64,000 bases of DNA, taken from Trachythela sp. YZ-2020 (Eukaryota; Cnidaria; Anthozoa; Malacalcyonacea; Clavulariidae). The stretch covers positions 1,770,501 through 1,834,500 of the forward strand of contig JADLSH010000318.1 of the NCBI GenBank assembly GCA_016169945.1. Direction: 5' to 3'. Below, piece by piece: positions 31,853 through 43,299 of this stretch; positions within the stretch are counted from its first letter, which is position 1, and each line of letters opens with the position of its first letter. Both the position numbers and the translations under genes were made by a program. The notes beneath the pieces were generated by a model. That model searched no databases. It was not told the origin of the DNA and saw only the letters and a list, made by a program, of their open reading frames with translations.

Positions 31853-31890
<38 letters not shown>
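31853..31890. repeat. (TA)n microsatellite
   Basis: Uninterrupted TA dinucleotide repeat of about 36 bp. Confidence 0.95.
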
Positions 31891-31893
<3 letters not shown>

Positions 31894-32917
31894 CAATTAC
31901 ACAATGTTTTATTTTTAATATGTTGTAGCCTAGTATTTCTTATCTACCTTAATGGCTTAATCTTCGACAGTTGTCACAGTTTGACTATTTAGTTTGATAG
32001 TTTCTCCTTCAGAAATAGAACAACTACATTTGAAATTGGCCACATATTTTAAAGCATTCGTTCTAGTCTATATTTTCGTATTGAAAACCTTCGTATTTCC
32101 ACGTTTTTATATGAATTAACGACGTTTTGTCAATTTATTTTGACATTTCAAAACATAAGCGCCATGTTGAATTTAAGATCTAGCCTGCGAACAGGCAAAA
32201 TTGAATGATGTAATGGCCTTGGGGAACATTACATCATTGCATTGTAAGCCACTTGCGGATTGGTTACAATTTAAATAAGCTCGTCGCTGAATGGCTACAA
32301 GCTAACAGCCAACAGCTAACAGCTAACAGCACGATGGCAATATATCTGCATTCGCAGATACAAAAAGTTGAGACTTAGTCTAACAAAGTCTAACAAAGAA
32401 TTCTAACAAAGTCTAACATTGTCTTCAGCCTAGTTCCTAGGCCTCTAAGCGTTCTCATCACGGAAATATAGAACGCGCGTATAGAGGACTAGGGACTAGT
32501 CTGCATTGTCTTTAGTCTAACCCTAACCTGCGATCAGGCCTATATTTTAATAATAAAGCCTGATCGCAGGTTAGTCTAACCCTTATTAGTAAATTCATAC
32601 TAGTATACTATTGCAAATGCTGTAATTTGATTGGCTACGCCACTCGCTATCTAATTGTCGATAGATAGCGAGTAGCGAAACAGCCATCTCCTTGGCGCGA
32701 TTTTAACGAATTTATTTCAATAAATTATGAAAAACGTTTTTGAAATACTGTTTTCTTGCATGCTGGTTTCTACTAAAACAATTATATTATTCGCTCTCGA
32801 TTTGTATGAGATGATAGTTGATTCGGGCTTCGCCCTCATCAACTATCACCTCATAGAAATCTTGAGCTCATTAATCTAATTGTTAATTATAATATATCAA
32901 AATACAATGCAATTAGG

Positions 32918-33005
32918 ACACCTTAGCGTACCTAGGCATACCTTAGGGTACCTTAGGATACCTTCGCGTACCTAGGCATACCTTAGCCTACCTTAGCCTA
33001 CCTTT
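32918..33005. repeat. TACCTTAG minisatellite
   Basis: About eight imperfect units of 10-11 bp (ACCTTAGCGT, ACCTAGGCAT, ACCTTAGGGT) in a row. Confidence 0.8.
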
Positions 33006-33279
33006 AAGGCTCTTTTCCACTCATCGCAAAACCAACTCGCTGCGAGTTCTTGCATGTAATTAAAATAAACTGCGGAGGAGACTACAACCTCAGACAAGGA
33101 CAACTTCGTCTAAACCCTTTCGTTCAAATGTACAAGTTTCCTTGTGCGAACTACAGTGCAATTGAATGGTTTATACAAAGTTCGTCTCGTATGAAGGTCA
33201 AATCTTAGATACATTTTAAATTTAGGTAGACGTTTTATGGCAATTCAAAAAAAAGCGTTTTCAAGTACTTGCAAAAGTA

Positions 33280-33322
33280 CCTGACCTGACCTGACCTGAC
33301 CTGACCTGACCTGACCTGACCG
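33280..33322. repeat. (CCTGA)n pentanucleotide repeat
   Basis: Eight near-perfect CCTGA units directly abutting the G-rich element that follows; two further CCTGA units flank that element's other end (33650-33664). The element probably inserted inside the pentamer array. Confidence 0.85.
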
Positions 33323-33324
33323 GA

Positions 33325-33650
33325 GGGGACGTAACAGGTAGGTGGGGTATTACAGGTGTGGGAAGCTGAAGGGGGGTCTGGGCGTCCTCCCCCAGAAAAT
33401 TTTTGTATTCTTGAGTCTCTGTGGCTTGACTTCCTGGATTTTCAGAGACAATTTTTGATATATCCCATCTAAACGGAGCCAGGTTTTGTTGTGAGAATAC
33501 CATAACTTTCCTCTAAACTCAGTTTCCCCCCCTTTTTTGCTTATATTTTGGACAAAAGGGACCGTCACTGAGGGGGACAAAATAGCTTACTGGGGCCAAC
33601 ATGTGGGCTGGGGGGCTTTGGCCCCTCCAGTACATTAGTTAAAAAATGCC
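33325..33650. mobile_element. G-rich interspersed element, copy 2
   Basis: Closely similar to 3700-4020, including GTATTACAGGTGTGGGAAG, CCCATCTAAACGGAGCCAGG, GGACAAAAGGGACC and TACATTAGTTAAAAAA. A 76-codon minus-strand ORF is kept open, matching a 72-codon ORF in copy 1. Confidence 0.75.
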
Positions 33651-33654
33651 CTGA

Positions 33655-33750
33655 CCTGACCTGAACTCTATTTATACTGGATAGCTCCATCAGTTCTAAA
33701 CACTGTTCAGTAAACTGTTCTCCCTAGAGGTCCAGTGCCAGAAGACTTTA
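33655..33750 (+). repeat. Single ACTGG minisatellite unit
   Basis: One isolated plus-oriented unit (TTTATACTGGATAGCTCC ... GAGGTCCAGTG) with a small internal duplication of CTGTTC. Confidence 0.75.
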
Positions 33751-34576
33751 ATTGGTCCAAGAATGGCCAAGAATATTTTCTGTATACGTATTTTGAAGAC
33801 TAAAATTCTCCGTGTTAGTTCTCCTATAAATTAACATATTAAATTTTAGTCCTTAATGAAATACTCAAATATTTTAAGTAAATATATCTGCATGATTTAC
33901 TTGATATTTTCCGGCCGCGGTAGTCTTGAAGTAATCAAATGATACGATCTCCAAGATAGCTTGAAGAAATGCTGAAAGTATGTGTTGATTTATGGTCATT
34001 GTGTGGTAACTAAGATAAAAATGTCAACGGCCGAAATTTATGGCACCTAGCATTACCTCCCGGAAACGTACGTATGTAGTTTTCCTTTCCAGGCGAAACA
34101 CTCGTTACTATCACTAACTTCCAGACAAAGGGCCTTCGCTCAAAATGTCGAAGTTCTTGTTATATTTTTCAGGTAGTTTAATTCTGCACTCCCACAGCCG
34201 CCCACAACTTTACCGCCTTTACATATATAACAATATCTTGGAGAGCTAGCAGAATGAAGTGGTTTGTTGTGTTCTTTGTCTTACAAATCCCATGCAATGT
34301 TCTCAACGCACTCGTAACTGTCGTGAATAAAGTCATGTTCGATGATGTGAAATAGTCTGTATCTATCTCATCTTTGTGTGCTTTATGCAAATCAGTCTCA
34401 TCCATTATTCATTATTCCACCGGATCCACCCCCGATAACTGCAGAGATATACAGACTCTCTAAGCCTGGCCGTTTACATTTGGTCGTATAAATACTGGTG
34501 CATAACTGTCGTGATCAAGTCATCTTCGACGATATGAAATCACTGAAATAGTCTGCATCTATATATATATATATTG

Positions 34577-34890
34577 TCCAGGGGTGGCGCTAGAGGGGGG
34601 CTGGGGGAGGGCTACAGCCGGGGAACTCTAGCCCCCCATCGGGGGAAAATTACTCTTTCGTCGGGGAAGAATCTATGTATTGTAACGAGCGTGACAATTC
34701 TATTTTACTGCAAAGTACCCTCAAAACGCAGGAAATACCGTTTCAGAGACTCAGAATTCAAAAATTTTCTCGGGGTACCCGAACCCCCCCAGGTTGAACA
34801 TCAGATAAAAAGTTTAACTCCTCTAAGATCTTAGCCCCCTCGTCGGGGACCCTAGCCCCCTCATCGGGGAATTCCTGGCGGCACCCCTGA
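34577..34890. mobile_element. MITE with CAGGGGTGGCGC ends
   Basis: CAGGGGTGGCGCTAG at the left and GGCGGCACCCCTG at the right enclose a G/C-rich body with repeated TAGCCCCCxxTCGGGGA motifs. It split a duplicated flanking sequence (the AGTCTGTATCTAT ... TTTGTGTGCTT segment also seen at 34350-34385). Confidence 0.75.
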
Positions 34891-36109
34891 TCTTGTCGTT
34901 TGTGTGCTTCAGTCTTTAATGATTGCAGAGATATATCGACATTCTATTACATTGACCACCTTGATGTTCACGACCCTTGGTTATTTTGGCAGCCAGTGCT
35001 CATTAACGAATTATAATGAATATGTATATCTGAAAATAATGTTTTATTTTTTATTTTTGAGCAATAAAGATTGACGACCGTTACGACTAATTGAAACCAG
35101 GCTTAAAGCTATAAATTTGACTCCGTTTCTTCAAGCTAAAAAATTGCGTCAAAACCTTCTAGCAACATGAAAAAGTTGAGCATTGTTATAACTTGCTGAC
35201 AAGCTTGTTACGCTACATTGGTTACGCTATACCTAATATGGATATTAGTATATTAATTCACGGTTCATTTAACTCATAGTTTATCAATAGAAAATCTCAC
35301 ATCGGCAAATGTTTGATCTTTTCCGAAAGATATTAAAATGACTATTTTTTAGGGCTCCCGTTGATAACAGTGATATTTATCACTGATGGGAAAACTCTAT
35401 CAAAATAAAGAATTCATAATTATCATATTTCCGTATATGAATATGGACATTTTGGTACACTTTATAAACCCACTCTCCTTCGTTATTATGGATAATGATG
35501 GTGACATATATATATAATAGTCGTAATGTAGGGATAGTAGAGGTCGTGTAAGACTACTAAAAATTCCCCCCAGCTCTGCGGAGGAAAGTGTTATAAACCA
35601 TAATTATCTTATGCCAGATTTAATATGTATTTGAAATTTATCAGCTTTTCGCTTTCTAGCATAAATATTTTCCAATATGGTTGCATTATTTATAATTCAA
35701 CATGTTAAGCTACGGCTCCACAAAATTATACTTGGATTCCTATAATTACAATAGCTAAATTTTTCAGATCCTTTTTCTACGTAAACTTATATTTGTCAAA
35801 CTATTATTATGATGTTGTAGAAATTACCTATTTTTGTATCCGATAAAACAGTAAAAAAATGCAAAGCTATTTTTGAAAGAAAGTCTGAATGAAGATTGTA
35901 TCGAAAATCCATTTGCTTAAATAAAACCAAAGAAAATTAGTTCATCAACTACAACTGAAAATTATTTCTAGACATTTTTTCTAGACATTTTGCGTTTTTT
36001 TCCTTTGCGATAAAACAACGCTCCGATATAGTGGTGACATTCTACTGGTCAGAACCGAAGATAAATATTAGAATTTTTCCCGTTAATTTGGCCATTTCGA
36101 TCTATATTT

Positions 36110-36240
36110 ATATTGGCCTGTTCTGGAAGCACTCGGCTCACTTGCGACTGAGGCGAAATTATAATTAGACAACTGTATATTGTGGGGAATAGAAAATCCC
36201 AATCACAAACGTGAAAGGAAAATACACTAAGTTTTCAATT
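36110..36240 (-). mobile_element. SINE-A, degraded reverse copy
   Basis: GACTGAGGCGAAATTATAAT, GACAACTGTATATTGTGG and AATCCCAATCACAAACG mark a reverse SINE-A body whose B box has decayed. Confidence 0.65.
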
Positions 36241-36679
36241 TATTTCATATTTAGGCTTGCTCTGTTGGCTGTTGCGGACAACATGTAATGCCTTCAATTA
36301 AGATCGTTCTAACACGCAGATGTCCGGACTAAAATTGTTGATCTTGCATCTCTCTCCTCCGCAGAAGCTTTATTATTACGATTATTGTTAAGACGTATTT
36401 CACTAAGTGTAATAATAATCGTAATAATAAAGCCTCCGATGAGGATAGAGATCTTGCGTGCTATGAGAATGACATATATAAGAAACTAATCTTAGGACAA
36501 AATATTTATATTTCATAACCGTGTTTGATCTACATGTATACTCCACAGGCGGTGGAGCTCCATGTGTGTGTCAATATAACATTCAAATCCTTGTTAACTC
36601 GCCTTGGCATGTCATAAATTATAGTAGCGTGGAAAACGCGCACTCAGAAACGGAATCGAAATACCATCTCTAGCTTGGA

Positions 36680-36975
36680 GGTTCAGTGTAGGTATTCTAC
36701 AATAAGCTGTCGTTGGAGTGTGTGTCTGAACTACCTGAAAAAGATATCTCCAATGGCAATGTGGTGGACTGGTGGTCCAGTGTTCGTGATTTATGTCTGA
36801 ACTAAAAAACTACATACACTGGTCCTCCACATTTTAAATATCTTTTTCAAGTAGTTCAGACACAAACCATGGCTATAGTGAAGAATATTTTACCTGAGCA
36901 GATACACTGGACCATGATGTTTGAGAAGTGTTTTTAAGATTTTTCAGGTAATTCAGACATAAACCACGGTCAAGG
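36680..36975. repeat. 80-bp repeat, mixed-orientation partial units
   Basis: Plus-oriented units at about 36675-36790 and minus-oriented ones at about 36800-36970, all partial and diverged, in intergenic DNA. Confidence 0.7.
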
Positions 36976-37361
36976 TAAGGCTGACGAATTATCCAATGAA
37001 AATCCCTGACGTTTGGAGCGAATTGATGAACAGTTTATTAGAACGAAAGCTTATGTTGTTTTTTTTCCACAAAATATCAGCTCGATTCCGGGTTTTTCTC
37101 ATGCAAATGTCTCCCGATATGTATTTGTCACCTCATAATCACATGATTTAAGAGATAACAAATCTATCATGGCCTGTCATCAGCGGGAAAAACTTTGCTG
37201 TATAGATAACATCATATTTTCCGTGTTTTCATTATTCAAAATACCTCAAAATAGACAGACTTTTCAATTTCTGGTTACGTCTAGTTAAATAAAAAATGAA
37301 GAAACTAATTTTGTTTGGGAATATTTGGATACTTCGCCATCATTCGCGTTTACTCAAGGCA

Positions 37362-38492
37362 ACATCGGCATACTTCGAAAGCCGGACTCAGACCAGGACT
37401 CGGACTCGAAGAAAACCCGGACTCGAATGGAAATCCGGACTCGTCTTCGGAGAAAATCCGGACTCGGCATTATTAAAAAAACGAAAACTCAAAAAAAAAA
37501 AAAATTCGAATTGAAATTGAAAAAACCCGAATAAATATACTCATAATACACGTAATATTTTGATAATAATTTTTGCATTTTCGTTTCTCGTGCGTTTTCC
37601 CGCGCTCACCCCACTCTCACTCCCTCGCGACCCGCGTCGCGTATCAATACTAGGAATATCTTTCAGAAATATCTTGATCTTGGTAGCCAGCAAATTATAA
37701 GCTATCATACACAATAATTTATCATAGATAATATATATTACATATATATACCATTATATAGCTCTTCATTATTACCTTTTACACTGATTCATTGCATATA
37801 TATTCTATATCATTCATTATTGCCATTTTGTAATTATAAATTAAATTAAAAATTATAATTTATAATTATAATTGCACTTTTATTTATCATATCGCGCACT
37901 CTTTTACTCTCAATCTCTCTCAAGGTTCTTTCCAGGAAGTATTTATTTTAGTATCGCTTTATAACGAAGGAAAATTGAAAGAAGTAAGTAAGTGGTGTTT
38001 GTGAAGTAATTTATTTATTGGAGGTGAGTGTGCCTGTCCCAGGCTGCCCTGCCAGCGGCGCGCGCGCTCGACTTCGTCGCCTGTTTTTGCTCTCGACTAG
38101 CAGAGGTCGACTTGGAGCAATTCTACTTCACTGGCTTCACTTGTGATGCGCTTTTCACTCTTTTTATATTGTATACACACTCGGTAAACACTGGACTAGG
38201 CTTGGACTGGACTTTCAAATTGTATTGAATTTTTACGTTTTTGGGATTGGGGAACCCGCGCGAGAAGGAAAATGCACGAATTATTATCAAATTTGACACG
38301 TATCGGACGTATATTATGAGAGATTACTGTTTATTCATTCGGGTTTTCGCAATTCAGCATCCAGTTTCGAATCCAGTTTCTCTCAATTTTGAGTGCCGAG
38401 TCCGGACTTTCTCAAAGACGAGTCCGGATTTTCATTCGAGTCCGAGTTTTCTTCGAGTCGGAGTCCGGGTTTCGAAGTATGCCGGCAACATC
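37362..38492. mobile_element. Long inverted-repeat element upstream of GPCR 2
   Basis: Left arm 37362-37472 and right arm 38388-38492 are inverted copies of about 105-110 bp, rich in CGGACTCGAA / GAGTCCGGA words. The interior contains a GC-rich patch (38030-38110) and AT-rich DNA. The right end lies only about 365 bp from the GPCR start codon. An open frame of 207 codons crossing the right arm is not a credible gene. Confidence 0.75.
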
Positions 38493-38757
38493 AGGTTCTT
38501 TCATTTAGGTGATAATGGTCACGATCATCATTTGTTAATAATTTGCTCCAGAGATAATTTTGTCAATACGAAGTTTTTGTCTTCGTATATAAGTGTTTAC
38601 TCTTCAGGCTCGCGCGCCGAAAAGGATCTCGAGACCTTTGTCTCATTTTACTTGATACAGGTGTTTCTGGCGGTTGCAAATCAGTCTGGATACTCAAGAA
38701 GCGTGGAGTTGGGACTCATTAATAATTTACTAATCATTATTTCCAACATTCGTTCGG

Positions 38758-38764
38758 TATATAA
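38758..38764 (+). promoter_or_regulatory. Candidate TATA box for GPCR 2
   Basis: TATATAA, 99 bp upstream of the start codon at 38857, matching the arrangement at the paralogous GPCR. Confidence 0.45.
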
Positions 38765-38856
38765 ACGAGACTGCTCGGAGGTGATAAGGTACTCGCGCGG
38801 TATAACAAACTACAGAACAGCTTCGAAGATTCAACAGAGCCAAAATCACAAAGAAA

Positions 38857-40089
38857 ATGAATAATTATTCAAGTAATTCAACAACATCACTACCTGGGCA
38901 AATCATTTACTCGGAGGCGAGTATTATCGGTCAGGCTTGTTTTAATATTATAATAATCATCGCAGCTCTTTTAGGAAATACGTTGGTGATAGCTGCTGTG
39001 TGTTCCACTAGGAAACTTCGCAAACCTACGAACTATTTAATCGTCTCATTAGCCGTGAGTGATATCCTTATTGTGGCCACAATTGTCCCGTTTCACGTAC
39101 ATCACAACTTAAACTTTATGGTTTGGGACCTCGGACGGCAAGTTTGCAAGATGTGGATTTTTATGGATTTCTTCAGCAGCGCTGCTTCCACGACAAACGT
39201 CGCTCTGATAGCTATAGATAGATTCCTAGCGTTGTCATATCCGTTTAAATACCAGCGACTCGTCAACGGGAAACGGTCTGCCATTGCAATCATTTCAGTA
39301 TGGTGTTACGCTGGCATTCTCTCCTCCCTGTCTTTCACGGAATGGTCAGACGGCGCGAAATTATTCTACACACCAGCTTGTAAAAAGATCGACAAAACTT
39401 ACTACCTAGTGGTGCCATTACTAGGTATATTCCTGCCTCTGGTAGTCCTCGTTGTAGCATATTCGATGGTTTTTAACCTCGCGTTTCGACAAGCTATGAT
39501 GATTAAAGCCCAATCAACAGTTCAAGTTGACCCGAGGAAAACAAAATCTGGTTCAAAATCAGACAAATCCGCGCAAACAAGAATGTTAATCCGCGAACTC
39601 AAAGCTACAAAGACATTAATGATAATTGTTGGAACTTTTCTAGTTTGTTGGTTTCCTCTGTTCGTGTTGCTGTTGGTTCAACAACATTGTCCAGAGTGTA
39701 TTGCTGGAAATTTAAGCTCGCTAGAGCAGCAAATAATCGGGATAATATTTGTCTATACTTTACCACGTCTAAGCAGCGCCGCTAACCCAATAATTTACTC
39801 AATTTTCAACCGAGAATTCCGTTCTGTTCTTTGCGTGTTTTGTGATAAAATTGCGCGCGTTCTGCCGCGGGGAAATGTGCGAGATGGCGTGGTCCCATCT
39901 AGGAATCGTGCTGGATTCTGCGGATTGCGCGCTGCGACAGACTATACAAGTTCTAATAACGATTCTGCAATAACGTATGAAGCTACAACCGATTACTTCG
40001 GGGTCACGTCTGCAAACATAAACAGTCGTTCACAGTCTATGTTTACTTACAAATCGCCGGAGACATTATGCCATGAAACTGCAGTTTAA
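38857..40089 (+). CDS. Rhodopsin-family GPCR, amine-receptor-like paralogue
   Basis: Intronless, 410 aa, seven membrane segments, with N-glycosylation sites near the N-terminus (NNYSSNST). Landmarks: N41 (1.50), D69 (2.50), C97 (3.25), D104 (3.32), DRF at 121-123 in place of DRY, PACKKIDKTYY in ECL2, FLVCWFPLF in TM6 and NPIIY in TM7. It shares WIFMD, RELKATKTL and ACxKIDKxYY with the GPCR at 18547, so the two are paralogues 20 kb apart. Unlike that receptor, position 7.43 is arginine (R304, in YTLPRLSSAANP) instead of the tyrosine found in amine receptors; this should change the pocket next to D3.32. The C-tail is about 80 residues and Ser/Thr-rich. The start is the first ATG after an upstream stop-free stretch. 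An AATAAA follows the stop by 33 nt. Confidence 0.92.
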   Translation: MNNYSSNSTTSLPGQIIYSEASIIGQACFNIIIIIAALLGNTLVIAAVCSTRKLRKPTNYLIVSLAVSDILIVATIVPFHVHHNLNFMVWDLGRQVCKMWIFMDFFSSAASTTNVALIAIDRFLALSYPFKYQRLVNGKRSAIAIISVWCYAGILSSLSFTEWSDGAKLFYTPACKKIDKTYYLVVPLLGIFLPLVVLVVAYSMVFNLAFRQAMMIKAQSTVQVDPRKTKSGSKSDKSAQTRMLIRELKATKTLMIIVGTFLVCWFPLFVLLLVQQHCPECIAGNLSSLEQQIIGIIFVYTLPRLSSAANPIIYSIFNREFRSVLCVFCDKIARVLPRGNVRDGVVPSRNRAGFCGLRAATDYTSSNNDSAITYEATTDYFGVTSANINSRSQSMFTYKSPETLCHETAV

Positions 40090-40122
40090 AACACGCATAT
40101 TGTGCGCTAAAAATATTAACTC

Positions 40123-40128
40123 AATAAA
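40123..40128 (+). terminator. Candidate polyadenylation signal of GPCR 2
   Basis: AATAAA 33 nt downstream of the stop codon at 40087-40089; unusually close, implying a very short 3' UTR if used. Confidence 0.4.
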
Positions 40129-42354
40129 CTTATATTTGAACGGTTAACGAAAACTTTTGTACATAAAGTATGATATATTCTAAGGTAGTTTATATATTAG
40201 TGTAACTTCTGCTTTGACAGGCTTAAGTAAATATAAGTAATCGTAAATAATATATGTATGTGTACTTTATAGTGAACGAGAGGTCTGAAAATATTAATTA
40301 AAATAGATCGAGTCGGTTTTGCATTTGAAATGTTTCCAAGCCAAGAACTACGTACTTTACTGAAGTTATATTTCGCGAGTTCGCTCTATAAACCCTTTAT
40401 CTTTTAATATTCCCTGTGAGTGAAAAGTTATATTGAAATATTTGTTTTATATTGAACCGTTGCAAAGCCATATCATCATATAACTCACAAAGTTTAATTA
40501 AGATTTTTATTAACAAATCGCAATGACGAGTTATTACTTGCTAGCCACACGCGCGTGGTTTAATTAAAGCAGGACAATCTGACACCCAAGTACGCCTACT
40601 TGGCTATTCAACGCTTGCAAGTGACGCCACAAGTCGTAATAGTCTGGCTTCCGCCATTTTGGGTAGCAAATTCAAGCCACTGATTCAAACTAATTAAAAT
40701 TAAATCCAACATGGCTGACATTAATACGTACGCCAACTTTCCTTAATAACTCGAGTTCTAGACATGCTAAAACGACAAACTATACACCAAAATACTCCTT
40801 GTTGTTCACGGATTCTGGCAAAATATATGCATGGCTCGTTTTATAACTCTCCGTATTTCACAAGATATACATGTAAGCAGTGCTGTAGAACTAAATTCAT
40901 CACTAGGGGGGCTCTCTAGACGAGCATGTTACCAAGAGTAAAAACATTCGGGGATTGATGACGTCATAAGTAACCGCCCAATCCCATGATAACATTTCTT
41001 TACTATATTCATGCCTGAAATAATCATAATTGATGCTGGGAGAATGAAAACTATGGAAAAATGATATATTTTCAGGCATTCTTGCAAAAAAGAAAGGGGG
41101 GCTCAGCCCCCCACCCCATAGCTTGAGGGAGCTATTCCCCCTAGCGCTCCCCTTCTTCTACACCACTGGATATAAGCGAAATCGCCACTTCGATGAAATC
41201 CACGATAATGCCATCCAAAATGGCGGATTATTTAGCATGACGTAAAACTTGTATTCGCGTGAATGCACGAGCTGAACACAGCCTCGTTTTTATGATCGAA
41301 TCCTTTCGTAGATAGAGTTATAATTACAATAAAATGACATAGTTTTAACTACTTATTAAAATGCTTACTTTTTCCAGTCCATTCAGCTATAACTTCTGTA
41401 GTTGCTGTAGTATAGAGGAATCCCATGTAGCGTCACAAAATTTGTAATATATTAAAAACGAAAGCTGAAAAGCTGATTATTTTATATGTTTTGTAGATCA
41501 TTATACCGAGTTATATATTCACAATTTCTAGGTTGATACAAATATAATTCCTTCTTGAGTTATAGAGTTTTTAATATGCTGCTGACGTCAGCATGATATT
41601 AGAAAAAGGATCCATTTGAAAGCCAAACCGACATTTTTCAATTACGTTGTGCATAAAAAATAGCGTGTAACGACTTTTGAAATAATGCTGACGTTAGCAA
41701 TTTCTGTTACTAAAAACTCTGTAACTCTGGAAAGAATAATTGCACAAACCTAATTTTTTTGAGGAATGTTCTTCATAATGATGGATAAAACCTGCTAAAG
41801 TATCAGCGCAATAATCTGGATTTTAAGAGTTTATTATTTAGCGTGAAACCCCTCTATTGGCTTCATTTATCACTAGATAAAGATAATCTGTCAATTATGC
41901 ATTTCAACATCTGCATGAAAGATCATCCATCTTAGTATAAAAACAGAAGACGAACTATCCAAAGGAACTAGCTAGAATAGCGCGATCTATACTGGCGATG
42001 GAGTAGGAACAAATAATGTCTGATATTTTCCTGATAGTTCGTCCAACGCCGTATTTATACACATAGACGGATCATCCTTCAACGCAATGTGGCAGAAATT
42101 CTAAACTTCACACCGTTTGTTTCAAGGTGATGTAAAGTCCCGATGTAAACAAACCGGCAACGTCCGTTTGTTTACATTTTAAACACGCTATATTTAAAAA
42201 ATTATGATGTGTTCTGGTTCGCTATGCTTTAAATAAATACAGATTCGAGTTTCTGATTTAGAAGATGTCGAATTTTAGTCGAAACAACGCGAAATTTGGG
42301 CATTGTTTACATCGCGAGACCCCCCATAGCATATGCGCAGAACGTGGAATTAAA
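40129..42354. other. Intergenic region, no gene seen
   Basis: AT-rich, with a TIR element at 40879-41168 and no exon that I can recognise on either strand. Confidence 0.5.
40879..41168. mobile_element. Short TIR element
   Basis: CAGTGCTGTAGAA at the left and TTCTACACCACTG at the right are near-complementary ends. The body has GGGGGGCTCAGCCCCCC and a CAGGCATTC / ATGCCTGAA inverted pair. Confidence 0.6.
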
Positions 42355-42895
42355 TTGAATTGAATTACGTCTTTATTACAAATAGTGGAGTTGCAACAAA
42401 CGTGCAACTTTACAATAATTGATATGTAATACAACAAAAATTAAATTATTTACAAAGTTATTTACATATTAGTCAGATTATACAATATAATAAAATATTA
42501 AAAATCATTAAAAAGACATTTATTTAAAAAAGATTGTTTAAAGCGTAAATCAACATAAATGGATGTTCACGTTCTCTTAAAGGCCGTTGACGTTTTTCTG
42601 GTAACAACGCGTGCAGACAGTGTTCAGGATTTTTTGAACAATAATTGATCTCTCTCCTCAATCATCTCCGTGGAAATATTCAATGGAATATTTTTTAGAG
42701 TATACCATATCGGAATGCATGATTGAAAAACTTGTTAATTTGATCTATATACTTCGCTTGCAAAGCAGATCCCCCATACTTCGATTGCGTAATAAAATAG
42801 TGACAGGATCAATGAATCAAACAATTTGGTAAGTTCGCTTTGCGCGTATCCGTAGAATTTACAGACCCTCAGGATGTACATTCTGCTTCCTGCCT
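42355..42895 (-). pseudogene. LINE reverse-transcriptase C-terminal fragment
   Basis: Read on the minus strand, broken frames give RMYILRVCKFYGYAQSEL, then FDSLILSLFYYAIEVWGS, then LKNIPLNISTEMIEERDQ: the thumb/C-terminal region of a non-LTR retrotransposon (the YAxEVWG motif is diagnostic). It ends in an ATTGA-type simple tail at 42360-42372. It is 5'-truncated and dead, and unrelated in detail to the LINE at 56803. Confidence 0.75.
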
Positions 42896-42949
42896 TCGAC
42901 AACAAGCTGGGTTTGTTGCTGGTTTATATTGCTGGGTTTTATACTAAGC

Positions 42950-43292
42950 ACGTTCGTGCAGCAGATGGTGGTCGACTTGCAGTTATCAGAGTGAGAAAAT
43001 AATATTAATCCTTTTGATATTGATACGTCGTAGTCTCGCGTTTGGAGGTAATTAAATGAAATTGAGAAGTGTAGTACTGGAGCCGGTTGCATAAAAGTCT
43101 TAACTACATTTTAACTACCCGTTTTGTAGTTAAATAATTGTTAAATAGTAGTTAACTGTAAAATTCGCGATTCTGATTGGTTAACTTTCGCACTAACTAT
43201 AGTTAACTTTCACTACTTTTTTATACAACCGACCCCTGTAGTTATATCTGCTCGTAGTATCAACACTGATCATCATCTGCTGCTCTGATCCA
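42950..43292. mobile_element. AGCAGATGGTGG TIR element at nAChR 3' end
   Basis: Left end GTGCAGCAGATGGTGGTC at about 42956; right end GATCATCATCTGCTGCTC ending near 43287. The interior includes another small palindromic repeat (GTAGTTAAATAATTGTTAAA region). On the receptor strand it starts within about 12 nt of the stop codon. Confidence 0.65.
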
Positions 43293-43299
43293 CCACGCC

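Larger units (their letters stand above)
31197..37361. other. SNRPE upstream intergenic region, no gene recognised
   Basis: Holds the SNRPE promoter at its left end and then mobile and simple repeats annotated separately. Small hairpins at 32528-32575 (AACCTGCGATCAGGC arms) and 32808-32862 (GATAGTTGAT arms) are present. I found no exon with a recognisable protein. Confidence 0.5.

Noticed and set aside
38241..38864. 207-codon ORF upstream of GPCR 2
   Set aside because: Covers the right arm of an inverted-repeat element and the GPCR 5' flank, overlaps the GPCR start in another frame, and has no recognisable domain.
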